A DNA stretch of 64,000 bases, from contig CP036279.1 of assembly GCA_007748055.1 (NCBI GenBank), forward strand, positions 5,332,001-5,396,000, in the 5' to 3' direction. This DNA comes from Kolteria novifilia (GTDB lineage: Bacteria > Planctomycetota > Planctomycetia > Kolteriales > Kolteriaceae). The translations under genes and the position numbers were made by a program. This document shows positions 24,582 to 33,096 of this stretch, piece after piece. The first letter of the stretch is position 1; every line of letters begins with the position of its first letter. The notes beneath the pieces were generated by a model. That model did no database searches. It saw nothing but the letters and a program-made list of their open reading frames with translations, and was not told the origin of the DNA.

Positions 24582-26018
24582 TTAGGAACGAGCGAAGAAC
24601 TCGTCCGACGTCAGAACGAGCAGCGCGAGATCGCGGAGGCCGACTTGGCGAGCCGTGAGGCCGGGAACCCACGCGGCGAAGTCGCTCTCACCCGGCTCGC
24701 GGCCGAGCAGCGACTCGTAAACCCCATCGACCTCATCCTCCATCGCCTCGGCGCTGAAGAGGACCCCTTGAACGATATCGGCACGGGAAACGAGTCCCGC
24801 ATCGATCTGGGTCGCCAAGTTGGCGATCTCGGCGGGGCCGCCGTCGCGACCGAGAACGTGGGTGAAGAGCGAGCCAACAAACAGCTCACTCGTCGGGTGC
24901 AGTTGCTGATACTCGGGGGAGTTGAGAATTCCCGCGATGAAGTCCTCGAAGGGAACACCACCCCGCAGTGCCGCGACCGCGGAAGCGATGTCACTCTCGG
25001 AAGCTTCGCGTCCCAGGTGGGTCTCGAAGGCCTCGTCGACGCGAACACCGAGGAACTCCGAGGAATTGAGGAGTCCGCTGGCCACGAGCGCGGGATCGAG
25101 GCCGGCATTGAGCTGAGCCACGAGGTTCTGCTGCACTTGAGCTTCCGGGAGTCGGCCAAGCGTCTCCAAGTACATCGACCGGACGAGCGTGTCGAAGTTC
25201 GAGGGCCGGGCGTTCTGCTCAACACCAAAGTGGACGGAGAAGACGTCTCCGACCAACGGGCTGCCATCGGCGAGCTCGGTGAAGGACTGCAAGTCGAGAC
25301 GGTAGATGCCGGGGGCGGTAAAGGTCCAATTGACGTGGTTGTGGGAGCCGGCTTCCGCGAAGTAGCGGTCCTCGGACGCGTCGAGCCCGTCGACGGTGCT
25401 CATCCAGAGACTCGGCTCTTCACCGAAGGCGCCGAAGTTGAAGAGCGAGAACTCGCCGGGTCCATCGTAGCCCACCAATTGCAGGCCAATCCAATGCCCC
25501 TCCTCAAGCGTCTCACTCGGTTGCCATTCGGCGATGAGTGAAGGGTCGGTATCTTCCGGGACGATGCCGAGGAAGACTTGATTGGGCTGAGGCTCATCCC
25601 CGAGTAGGTAGTAGGTTCCGCCCTCGCCCACGCCAACGTGCTGCTGGAAGACCTCCGGGAGATCCATTACCGTCCGCGTATTGGCTCCAGCGAGAACAAA
25701 CGCTTCGTCCGGGCCAAAGACGACGGCTTCTTCGTGGTCGTGTTCATCTTCCTCGTGGTCGTGTTCATCTTCCTCGTGGTCGTGTTCGTCTTCCACAGAG
25801 GCATCAAACTCAGCGCGAAGGCCATTGCTGAAGGTGGGAACACCGTTCTCGACGACGACGTCGGTCAGGAGGTCGACGTGCTCCGCGCGAAGCGGAATCG
25901 CGTCGGCCGCCAAGACGGCCGGAACGGCTCGCTCCTCAAGCGTCTCAAGGCCAAGGATCGAAACCGCGTTGGAGGGTTGACGGAAAGGGAAAGGACGTAC
26001 GTTCTCGCGACCAAGCAT
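24582..26018 (-). CDS. Choice-of-anchor-M-type surface protein with His-rich repeat and DUF4214-like repeats
   Basis: A 478-aa protein; ATG 26018 has AAGGAG 8 nt upstream. The N-terminus carries LETLEERAVPA (about residues 24-34), an LEPR-like motif seen on planctomycete exported proteins. Next come three copies of the 8-residue unit EDEHDHEE (24-bp DNA repeats at about 25733-25800), a likely zinc or other divalent metal binding segment. The central domain resembles the choice-of-anchor M domain (TIGR03769 type): YYLLGDEPQPNQVFLGIVPED, GPGEFSLFNFG, and HNHVNWTFTAPGIYRLDLQ. The last 200 residues have DUF4214-like repeats (SSEFLGVRVDEAFETHLGR, SPEYQQL...LFTHVLGRDG, VYESLLGREPGESD). In actinobacteria this domain is linked to anchored metal ABC transporters. 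Last gene of a three-gene minus-strand unit. Confidence 0.82.
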   Translation of the reverse strand: MLGRENVRPFPFRQPSNAVSILGLETLEERAVPAVLAADAIPLRAEHVDLLTDVVVENGVPTFSNGLRAEFDASVEDEHDHEEDEHDHEEDEHDHEEAVVFGPDEAFVLAGANTRTVMDLPEVFQQHVGVGEGGTYYLLGDEPQPNQVFLGIVPEDTDPSLIAEWQPSETLEEGHWIGLQLVGYDGPGEFSLFNFGAFGEEPSLWMSTVDGLDASEDRYFAEAGSHNHVNWTFTAPGIYRLDLQSFTELADGSPLVGDVFSVHFGVEQNARPSNFDTLVRSMYLETLGRLPEAQVQQNLVAQLNAGLDPALVASGLLNSSEFLGVRVDEAFETHLGREASESDIASAVAALRGGVPFEDFIAGILNSPEYQQLHPTSELFVGSLFTHVLGRDGGPAEIANLATQIDAGLVSRADIVQGVLFSAEAMEDEVDGVYESLLGREPGESDFAAWVPGLTARQVGLRDLALLVLTSDEFFARS

Positions 26019-26097
26019 GCAGATAGCTCCTTCAGGGGTGAGTGATGGTACGCGCGTCTCGTCGCCCCAACGACGAGTCGGCTGTCAAGATTCGATG

Positions 26098-27792
26098 TCA
26101 GGGAGATTCGTCGGCGTCTTCGGCATCCTCATCGGATGCTGCGGCCGCTAGGATGGCGTCGAGCTGGGCGCTATCATCCCAGGTCCAGACCAACGCCTGA
26201 TCGCCGTTGGCGATACTTCGGGAGAAGGCGATGTCGGCGCCGAGGGTGAAGAGATCGTCGCTGTCGTAGTCGAGGTAGAAGGTGATGTCGCGACGCACGC
26301 CGAGTTCGTCGTAGCCGTCGTTGTTCCAATCACCAGGCAAGGCGACATCGTCCGTCAGTCCGAAGTAGCGCTGCTCATAACTCGTGGGAACGAAGGATTG
26401 GACCGACGTGTCGGCGATCACCCATTCGGCGCCGCGGCGAATCGCGAGCTGCTCGAAGGTGACCCCTTCGAGAAAATGACCGATCGTCGCTTCGTCGAAG
26501 GGATTGCCAAAAGTCACGCTGACGTCGGCGTCGGTGTAGCGCAGATTGCCGTCGAGATCGAGGCTGAAGCTCGCGCTGGCGGGCCGATGGACGCCGATCT
26601 CCTTGAAGCCGTCGCCATCCCAATCGCCGACGATGGGACGATCGCCGCCACCGGGGTTGCCGAAGGCATAGCTTCGGAACAGCTCTGGATTGAAATCGCT
26701 CAGTTCGCTGACGTTGACGATCCATTCGGCGGTGCTGGGCCGAAAGACCGCGAGATTGGGCGTGCCGTTCTGGTCGGCATCGAAGACGAAACCGACGTCG
26801 CCTGACGCGCCGAACTCAAAGACCTTGCGAATGGAACGATCCTGGTCCCGCAAGTCGTTGGTTCGCAGGTGGAAGTAGCCATCGACATAGAGTCCGACGC
26901 CATCCCCCTCGATGACCAGGTCCGGATCGGTGACACCCGGCGTCGACGTGGGAGGTGGACTCGGCGTGGGCGTCGGGGTCGGACTCGGAGTTGGTGTCGG
27001 CGTGGGCGACGGTGTCGGTGTTGGCGTGGGATCGGGCGTTGGGTCCGTATCGGGAGTCGGCGTGGGACCGGGATCCGGATCGGGGTCGGAAGCCTCGTCG
27101 ACGTCGATGGCGAAAATCAGCGTGACCGGCTCGACGGTCTGAGTTAGTTGTCCGTCCGGACCTCCCACGAAGTCGGTCCTTAGATGAAGGTCGATCTCGT
27201 AGATCCCCGCTTCGGTAAAGGCCCAGTTGGTGTGCTGATGGCCGCCGACGGGGAACGGGAAGACGTCGTTGTTCGGGTCGATCCCGTCGGCAGTGGTCAA
27301 GAAGACGACAGGTGTACCGCCATCGCGCCACAGGGAAAACTCGCCCGGTCCTCTCACCTCGCTGAGGATCGCCTCGATCCAGCGGCCCTCGACTTCACCA
27401 TTGGGAGTCCATTCGTCGAATCCTCCAGGGGACGAGTCCTCCGCGCTCCACCCAAGCCAGACGGTCTCCGTCGTGAACTGTTGCGGCAGCAAATAGATGT
27501 CGCTACCGGCGGTGGCCCCAAGAAAGTCGAACCCGGACGGTACCGTCCTGAGGGCGCGGTCGTCGGTGGAGACGTAAGTGGTCTCCAAGGGCAAGACGCC
27601 CGACGAGCCCGAGACGTGGTAGCCGGTGGAGAACGAGCCCCCACCGCCATTGAGTCCGAGATCGACGTGGCCGAGGGGGATCTCGGTCATGTCGAGCAGA
27701 TCCGCGGGAGTGATCGCGGGAACGACGCGCGACTCCAAGTCCTCGAACCCGAAGCCACGTCGTTTTCCCGTCGTCTCTCGATAGCGTGTCAT
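26098..27792 (-). CDS. Choice-of-anchor-M-type surface protein with FG-GAP-like repeats
   Basis: A 564-aa paralogue of the downstream protein over its N-terminal domain. ATG 27792 has GGAGGAG 6 nt upstream. N-terminal FEDLESRVVPA is the LEPR-like motif. The choice-of-anchor-M domain follows (IYLLPQQFTTETVWLGWSAED, RGPGEFSLWRDG, HQHTNWAFTEAGIYEIDLHL). Then comes a Pro/Thr/Asp linker of about 50 residues (TPTPSPTPTP type) and a C-terminal region with repeats such as GDWDGDGFKEIGVHRP and GDWNNDGYDELGVRR, which resemble calcium-binding FG-GAP/VCBS units of a beta-propeller. Probably exported and surface-located. It lies 36 bp after the pseudopilin gene and 79 bp before the His-rich paralogue. Confidence 0.82.
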   Translation of the reverse strand: MTRYRETTGKRRGFGFEDLESRVVPAITPADLLDMTEIPLGHVDLGLNGGGGSFSTGYHVSGSSGVLPLETTYVSTDDRALRTVPSGFDFLGATAGSDIYLLPQQFTTETVWLGWSAEDSSPGGFDEWTPNGEVEGRWIEAILSEVRGPGEFSLWRDGGTPVVFLTTADGIDPNNDVFPFPVGGHQHTNWAFTEAGIYEIDLHLRTDFVGGPDGQLTQTVEPVTLIFAIDVDEASDPDPDPGPTPTPDTDPTPDPTPTPTPSPTPTPTPSPTPTPTPSPPPTSTPGVTDPDLVIEGDGVGLYVDGYFHLRTNDLRDQDRSIRKVFEFGASGDVGFVFDADQNGTPNLAVFRPSTAEWIVNVSELSDFNPELFRSYAFGNPGGGDRPIVGDWDGDGFKEIGVHRPASASFSLDLDGNLRYTDADVSVTFGNPFDEATIGHFLEGVTFEQLAIRRGAEWVIADTSVQSFVPTSYEQRYFGLTDDVALPGDWNNDGYDELGVRRDITFYLDYDSDDLFTLGADIAFSRSIANGDQALVWTWDDSAQLDAILAAAASDEDAEDADESP

Positions 27793-27828
27793 TGTCGTTC
27801 TCCTCCGGAAACGGGAACGCCTTCGTTC

Positions 27829-28578
27829 TTAGTGCGGCTTGGCGAAGTTTTCGTCGCGGTCCACGAAGCCACGGACGTCGGAGGCCTCGATCGAGCCAAC
27901 ATGGCCGTCGGCGTACAGGTAGTTGGCGGTTCCGTAGAGGTGGGAGTCGCTCTTGCCCCACTCGAAGCGATCAGGGGCGATGTCTTCATTGACCAGAAGC
28001 CAGCGGGCATCGGGCGTGGCGGCGCCGTCGAACCAGAGACGCGAATGCGTGTGATCGTTCCACACACTCACCCCTTGCTTGTCGGAGATCGTGAAAACGG
28101 TGATCGTGCGGGAAGTCGTTTGAATGTCGTCGAAACGGAGTGCCTGGTCCTCGCCCGCAACACAGATGTACGAGTTGAGGACGTAGCTTGCTCCGCCGTA
28201 CTCGAGCCGGTCGCGGCCCTTCGGGTCCGCGGGACAGATCATGATCTTTCGGACGTTGGCAATGTAGGGTTCAAGCCGCAGCAGCCACAACTCGTTCGTT
28301 CGGGAGGCGGTATGACCCGAGGCGGGGAAGTAGCTGTCGTGGTCGTCGACGAACATCTGCAAGCCAATGCCGATCTGCCGCAAGTTGTTGGCGCAGATCA
28401 TGCGATCGGAGGCTCGCCGCGCGGAGAAGACCGCGGGCAAGAGCAGCGCCATCAGGATCCCCATGATCGCGATGACAACCAGGACTTCGACGAGGGTGAA
28501 GCCCCGACGATCGCCGCCCGGCAGGCGGGTGCAGCGGCGTCCCCCTGACTGTCGACGATCAAATCGACACCTCTCCAT
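27829..28578 (-). CDS. Type II secretion-like pseudopilin (DUF1559-like), H-X9-DG-type ending
   Basis: The N-terminus has the prepilin signature [27 protein letters not shown]: the peptidase cut would be after Gly, giving a methylated Phe and a Glu at position 5. The downstream part contains [15 protein letters not shown] and ends with [18 protein letters not shown], both typical of planctomycete pseudopilin-like proteins. I place the start at ATG 28578 (249 aa), though a GTG at 28626 is in frame and neither has a strong ribosome binding site. It is first in the unit with the two choice-of-anchor-M proteins. Confidence 0.88.
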   Translation of the reverse strand: MERCRFDRRQSGGRRCTRLPGGDRRGFTLVEVLVVIAIMGILMALLLPAVFSARRASDRMICANNLRQIGIGLQMFVDDHDSYFPASGHTASRTNELWLLRLEPYIANVRKIMICPADPKGRDRLEYGGASYVLNSYICVAGEDQALRFDDIQTTSRTITVFTISDKQGVSVWNDHTHSRLWFDGAATPDARWLLVNEDIAPDRFEWGKSDSHLYGTANYLYADGHVGSIEASDVRGFVDRDENFAKPH

Positions 28579-28626
28579 GGCGCAATGTCCGGAGCGGGCG
28601 CAGAAGTGGTTGATAAGTGCCACCAC

Positions 28627-29063
28627 GATCCATCACTAAGTATGACGACGTAAAAACAACTTTATACTTTGTTATATCGATTCGCCTGATCGCCAAGCCC
28701 TCAGCGCCAAGTTCTCAAATTGCGCAATCGGAAATGTGACCCGTTCGTGGCCACCGTCTGGCTGCCATCTGTCAGGGACGGGTGAGAAATGGTGAATTAA
28801 GACGCTCTCGGTGCAGGCAACGACACGCTGCGTCCGAGTTGTTGGCAGAACGAGAGGAGAGTTGCCGCGATCATACGGCGGCAGCGCGACAACGCTCCGA
28901 AGCGACGGTGTTGAGAAGTGGCACGTTGACGTGTTGGTGGAACCTGCCCCCGTCGCACTGGCTGGCAAGAGGCCAGTGGCACCCGACAGGGTGGAAGAGT
29001 GAAGCACGGCGTGGAAGGGGTGAAGCGACTCGACGGAGCGAGCGATCAGCGACGTGGTTGCCG
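28627..29063. other. Intergenic region, AT-rich promoter-like segment and hairpin
   Basis: The first 60 bp (about 28638-28685) are strikingly AT-rich for this genome (AAAAACAACTTTATACTTTG then TTATATCGA) and probably contain the promoter of the minus-strand pseudopilin operon. Near 28956-28978 lies a hairpin CACTGGC...GCCAGTG with GGCAAG in the loop, close to the 3' end of the next minus-strand gene. No gene is supported. Confidence 0.45.
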
Positions 29064-30926
29064 CTACCGCACCTTGGCCTCGAAGCTCACCTCGCCGGTG
29101 GCGCCGGGTTCGAGCGAGCCCTTGATCTCCCAGCGCAAGAGGAGCGAGCCGACGTCGTTGTCCTCGGTGGTGAAGTTGGCGTCGCGTTCGGACTTGTTGC
29201 TGTCGGGAACGAACTCCAGACGGCCGGTGAGGCTGTCGACGATCACGATATTGTCGATCGGATCATGCCCCTTGTTCGTGTAGCGGATCTTGAAGGTCAG
29301 GGTGTCCCCCACCTTGGCGTACTTCGCCGAGACCATCTTCTGGAGGCACAACGGCGAGGGCTGCGGGTTGGGCTCGTCGACGACGTACTCCTCAAGATGC
29401 GACGTCGACACGATCTGGTTCGGCCCCTGGAGTATGCCGATCGCCTGGGGGAACTGAACCCCCTTCTCCACCAGCGGACCAACCGTCTCCTTGAGAACAT
29501 TAGGCTGGACCAAGCCGATCAGTTCGCGAACGCTGAGGAGTCCGCGCTCCTGTTCCCAAACCATCAAGTGCTCGTACTGTTCGAGCATGATCACGTCGAT
29601 GAAGGCATCGGGAGCCTGCTCGGACGCCAACTCGCTCGGGCGGACCCGCATCTTGAGGAACCAAGGCGGCGTCACCCCACGCTCGGCGTTATCGGTCCAG
29701 TACTGAACCATCGCGTCGATCGGTTGGACCCGTTCGACGGGAGCGGTGGTGACCGGAACGTCATACTGCTCGAGTCCCCGAAGCGTGCGGACCTCGACGA
29801 ACCGCGGCGCGAAGACACAGACTCGATTGGAGCAGACCTTCTGGCAACCAATTGCGTCCTCGTAGTGAGCGAGCGTGTCGGTCGCATCGACCTTGAAGAA
29901 CTCACACCCCTTCTTGAGCGCCGCTCGCGTGCCGACGTCGCCACCGTCACACAGGAACGAATCGACGTCGGGCAAGAGCTGATAGCGAACACCGGGAATC
30001 ACGGGCCCTCCGGGAGGACAGACTCCCGGAGCACACCCGCCCGGCGGGCAGTTTCCCGCCCCGCACGCGGGACAGTCGAGCCCCGCTCCTTGGGCGACGG
30101 TTTGGTAGTTGACTTGCTGGACCGAAGCCGGCGTCGTCCCTTCGGGCAATGGAGCCCCAAGAGCGAGTTCCCGCTCGGTCGGAACGCGGTTGCCTAGTCG
30201 CACGACCATGATGATCTTTCCGAGCGACTTGGCCAGTTCGATCGCTTGATCGCCCGCCATCGTGTTGTAGCGGAGCGGCCGATTGGCTTCGGTCGCCTCC
30301 GGCGCCGCGGTCTCGACGCTTTCGAGCACGACGTACTTGGTGACGAGTTGTCCAAGCATCAAACCACGAATATCGTCGTCGTCGATAAGGATCGGGATGC
30401 TGATCTTGTCGGCGGGAACGCCGACGGGCCGCCAGGTCTCGCGGACCAGTTTGATGGTACCGTAGAAGGTGCGGTTCTCCGCGAGGTCGAGCTTCGCGAT
30501 CGCGAAGCGGGTCAACGGCTGAAACGGCAAATGAACCTGCGCCGGCGAGGCGAATGAGTAGCGTTGGCCGCCACCAAAGAAGAGGACTTGCGAACCCTTG
30601 GGCCCGATGACCTCGATGCCGAGTGGTCCCTCGCCGGGGACGGGCTTGGGAAGCCCTTGACGTGCCCAATCAGGAACCGCGGGTGGCGGCGCGTAGGCCC
30701 TCGGGCCCGCCATCGGCGGAAGTCCACCGCGACAAGAGGGACAATCGCCGGGAGCCGATCCGCGGACGATCGGCTGGTTCGACGGCAACCTGATCTGAGG
30801 CCCAGCGGCTTGGAGCGACGAGGCGGTCAACGAGGTCACCATCGTCAGCGCGAGGCGAAGCCCCCACGACGAGACCGATGTTCCGCCCTTGATCGACCTT
30901 CTCTTGATGCGACGAGAACTTGCCAT
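29064..30926 (-). CDS. Secreted Cys-rich protein with C-terminal DUF11-like domain
   Basis: A 620-aa protein with a basic N-terminus and signal peptide (LRLALTMVTSLTASSLQAAG). I choose ATG 30926 because GAGGAG is 9 nt upstream; ATG 30932 is only 3 nt from it. Pro-rich regions with CPSC, CPAC and CPPGGCAPG clusters alternate with a domain (FAIAKLDLAENRTFYGTIKL...ILIDDDDIRGLMLGQLVTKYVVLE...IMVVRLGN) that recurs in the protein encoded at 31614-32921. The C-terminus (VGDTLTFKIRYTNKGHDPIDNIVIVDSLTGRLEF) is a DUF11-like beta-sandwich repeat. Probably an envelope or cell-surface component. No enzyme motif seen. Confidence 0.8.
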   Translation of the reverse strand: MASSRRIKRRSIKGGTSVSSWGLRLALTMVTSLTASSLQAAGPQIRLPSNQPIVRGSAPGDCPSCRGGLPPMAGPRAYAPPPAVPDWARQGLPKPVPGEGPLGIEVIGPKGSQVLFFGGGQRYSFASPAQVHLPFQPLTRFAIAKLDLAENRTFYGTIKLVRETWRPVGVPADKISIPILIDDDDIRGLMLGQLVTKYVVLESVETAAPEATEANRPLRYNTMAGDQAIELAKSLGKIIMVVRLGNRVPTERELALGAPLPEGTTPASVQQVNYQTVAQGAGLDCPACGAGNCPPGGCAPGVCPPGGPVIPGVRYQLLPDVDSFLCDGGDVGTRAALKKGCEFFKVDATDTLAHYEDAIGCQKVCSNRVCVFAPRFVEVRTLRGLEQYDVPVTTAPVERVQPIDAMVQYWTDNAERGVTPPWFLKMRVRPSELASEQAPDAFIDVIMLEQYEHLMVWEQERGLLSVRELIGLVQPNVLKETVGPLVEKGVQFPQAIGILQGPNQIVSTSHLEEYVVDEPNPQPSPLCLQKMVSAKYAKVGDTLTFKIRYTNKGHDPIDNIVIVDSLTGRLEFVPDSNKSERDANFTTEDNDVGSLLLRWEIKGSLEPGATGEVSFEAKVR

Positions 30927-30963
30927 GGCCATCGACTCCTCATCTCATACGACGCCGAACAGA

Positions 30964-31520
30964 GCCTTCGTGGTGGGTCAAGACCCGCCCTACTTGCTCT
31001 TGTTCCCCTCTCCCCGTGGGAGAGGGGCTAGGGGTGAGGGGGTTCTCTTCCAACAAACCGCTCGATCACCGAACACGTTTCGTCCCCTCACCCGGCTCGC
31101 TTCGCTCGCCGACCTCTCCCACAGGGAGAGGTCAGGAAGAGCCTTCGTGGTGGGTCAAGACCCGCCCGACTTGCTCTTGTTCCCCTCTCCCCGTGGGAGA
31201 GGGGCTAGGGGTGAGGGGGTTCTCTTCCAATAAACCGCTCGATCACCGAACACGTTTCGTCCCCTCACACGGCTCGCTTCGCTCGCCGACCTCTCCCACA
31301 GGGAGAGGTCAGGAAGAGCCTTCGTGGTGGGTCAAGACCCGCCCGACTTGCTCTTGTTCCCCTCTCCCCGTGGGAGAGGGGCTAGGGGTGAGGGGGTTCT
31401 CTTCCAACAAACCGCTCGATCACCGAACACGTTTCGTCCCCTCACACGGCTCGCTTCGCTCGCCGACCTCTCCCACAGGGAGAGGTCAGGAAGAGCCTTC
31501 GTGGTGGGTCAAGACCCGCC
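30964..31520. repeat. 177-bp tandem direct repeat, three full units plus partial fourth
   Basis: Units begin GCCTTCGTGGTGGGTCAAGA at 30964, 31141, 31318 and 31495 (the last truncated). Each contains two hairpins, CCCCTCTCC...GGAGAGGGG and GACCTCTCCC...GGGAGAGGTC. Differences are few: AACAAACC versus AATAAACC and CACCCGG versus CACACGG, so amplification is recent. 177 is divisible by 3, which creates long open frames that I consider artefacts. It separates two genes sharing a domain. Confidence 0.93.
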
Positions 31521-31613
31521 CCAACTACTGAGCGGAAAGACAAAGGGCGTCCCGACCGGCTCTCCGTGCTGGAGTCGGCGGACGCCCTCATGCCGATCGA
31601 CTTGTCCTTCCCC

Positions 31614-32921
31614 TTACTTGACGAGCTTGGGGCTACCCGAGGCGATCTTCGCCCGGCCCTTGGTCGTCGGGGCGGGAGCGGCCGGCGAACCGGTCACGTT
31701 CCCATCGGTCGGGAAGTTCGGTCCGGCCGAATCCTTCACTCCCTGCCGCTTGGCGACGGCGAGGCTGACGTTCTTCGAGGCGCCCTTTTGAGTTCCGGGA
31801 GCACAATCGGTGCAATCCCCTTGGATCTCCTGCATGCCGTTGAAGGAACCGTCACCGGGCATCACGCCGGTCGCCATCGGCCCAGCTCGGAAGAGGCTCG
31901 GGCTGTGCTGCATTTCGAGGTCAACACCACCGAGTCGGATGACCGCGAGGATCGCTCCCCGTTTGTGGGCTTCCTGAATCGGATCGACCCCCGGATCGAG
32001 CCGCGTCGAGACAAGGGTTTCGACCCCGGCCATCGCCAGTTCCTGGAACTTGGGATCGGGGAGGTAGATGACCTTCGTCACGAAGTTGCCGGCCTGGACC
32101 TGATCGAGGTCGTCATCGCTAAACTCGATCGGAATCGCGTTGTGCGCCAGAAACGCATTGATCTTCATGTTTCCAGGGTAGATCTCGAGCGTCGGGTAGA
32201 GCTTGAGATTCGTACGTCCCGGAATGTTCGTCAGCTTTAGACGATAGATCTGCGCCTGCATGAAGTTGTAGCGAGCCGGAGCGATGAGCTGAGGCGGCGT
32301 GAATTGGCCGGGAGCTTCCTGCCAGCCGATCATCATCCCCTTGGGGTTGACGAAACGAACTTGGCTGCGGCCGATCACAAAACGGGGTCCGAGATTGCCC
32401 GGAGCTCCCATTCCGGGGCCACCCATTCCAGGACCGCCGGGAGGACATCCGGGGCCCATGCCAGGAGGCATTCCACCGCCCATGCCGGGCATGCCGCCCA
32501 TCATTCCCGGAGGCATTCCGCCCCCCATCATACCGGGGGCCCCCATCATGCCGGCGCCGGGGCCCATCGGGCCTGCGCCCGGTCCGCCCGCGAACTGCAT
32601 CGGCATGCCGCCGGGAAGTTGCCCGCCCTGGCTCGGCAGAGCCTTGGCGACCTTCTGGTGGCCGAAGGAGTTGTTCCTTCGGAATCCCGCCCCCGCGTTG
32701 TATCCGGCCTGCTGGACGGCCGGGTCGTCCATCGGCTCACTCTTGGCTTGTTGGCCAACAGGAACCGCGACGCCATGTCTGCTCGAGCTGGAGGCTTTCT
32801 TCTCCGCCGAGTAGGCGCCGTATCCGTAGTCACTGTACTTCTGAGCCGAGCCTGTTCCGAACGGAGACTGGCAGCCGATCAGGCACAGCGTCGATCCAAG
32901 AGCGCAAATGATTCGTTTCAC
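31614..32921 (-). CDS. Gly/Met/Pro-rich putative lipoprotein sharing a domain with its neighbour
   Basis: GTG 32921 with GAGGGG 6-7 nt upstream gives [19 protein letters not shown], a lipoprotein signal with lipobox LIGC. An ATG at 32972 would place the signal internally and is rejected. After a Ser/Lys stretch comes a Gly/Met/Pro-rich low-complexity region of about 90 residues ([15 protein letters not shown] type). The following domain ([22 protein letters not shown]...[23 protein letters not shown]...ILAVIRLGG) matches the domain in the 29064-30926 protein. The C-terminal tail has CTDC and ends in a Lys-rich segment. 435 aa, probably anchored in a membrane. Function unknown. Confidence 0.82.
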   Translation of the reverse strand: MKRIICALGSTLCLIGCQSPFGTGSAQKYSDYGYGAYSAEKKASSSSRHGVAVPVGQQAKSEPMDDPAVQQAGYNAGAGFRRNNSFGHQKVAKALPSQGGQLPGGMPMQFAGGPGAGPMGPGAGMMGAPGMMGGGMPPGMMGGMPGMGGGMPPGMGPGCPPGGPGMGGPGMGAPGNLGPRFVIGRSQVRFVNPKGMMIGWQEAPGQFTPPQLIAPARYNFMQAQIYRLKLTNIPGRTNLKLYPTLEIYPGNMKINAFLAHNAIPIEFSDDDLDQVQAGNFVTKVIYLPDPKFQELAMAGVETLVSTRLDPGVDPIQEAHKRGAILAVIRLGGVDLEMQHSPSLFRAGPMATGVMPGDGSFNGMQEIQGDCTDCAPGTQKGASKNVSLAVAKRQGVKDSAGPNFPTDGNVTGSPAAPAPTTKGRAKIASGSPKLVK

Positions 32922-33096
32922 TTTTTTCCCCTCGGCTCCGAACAAGTCCGTCCAGGTCCGCGGTGTTTGCACGGATAACCACGGTTCGTCGCCCCGCGTC
33001 CGATGCGGGTTTTCTCACCTTTTTCGGATGCGCCGTCTTAGCTATAGTCGGTTTGGAAGGTGTTCGCCCTTCTGGCAAAATGAGGAAAAGCTGTAG

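Noticed and set aside
27184-30197. Plus-strand frames of 454 and 471 residues opposite the pseudopilin/anchor-M and Cys-rich genes
   Set aside because: No recognisable domains; the minus-strand products have signal sequences, motifs and ribosome binding sites.
30889-31791. Plus-strand genes across the 177-bp repeat
   Set aside because: Open only because the unit length is divisible by three; no start signals, no family, and hairpin-rich noncoding sequence.
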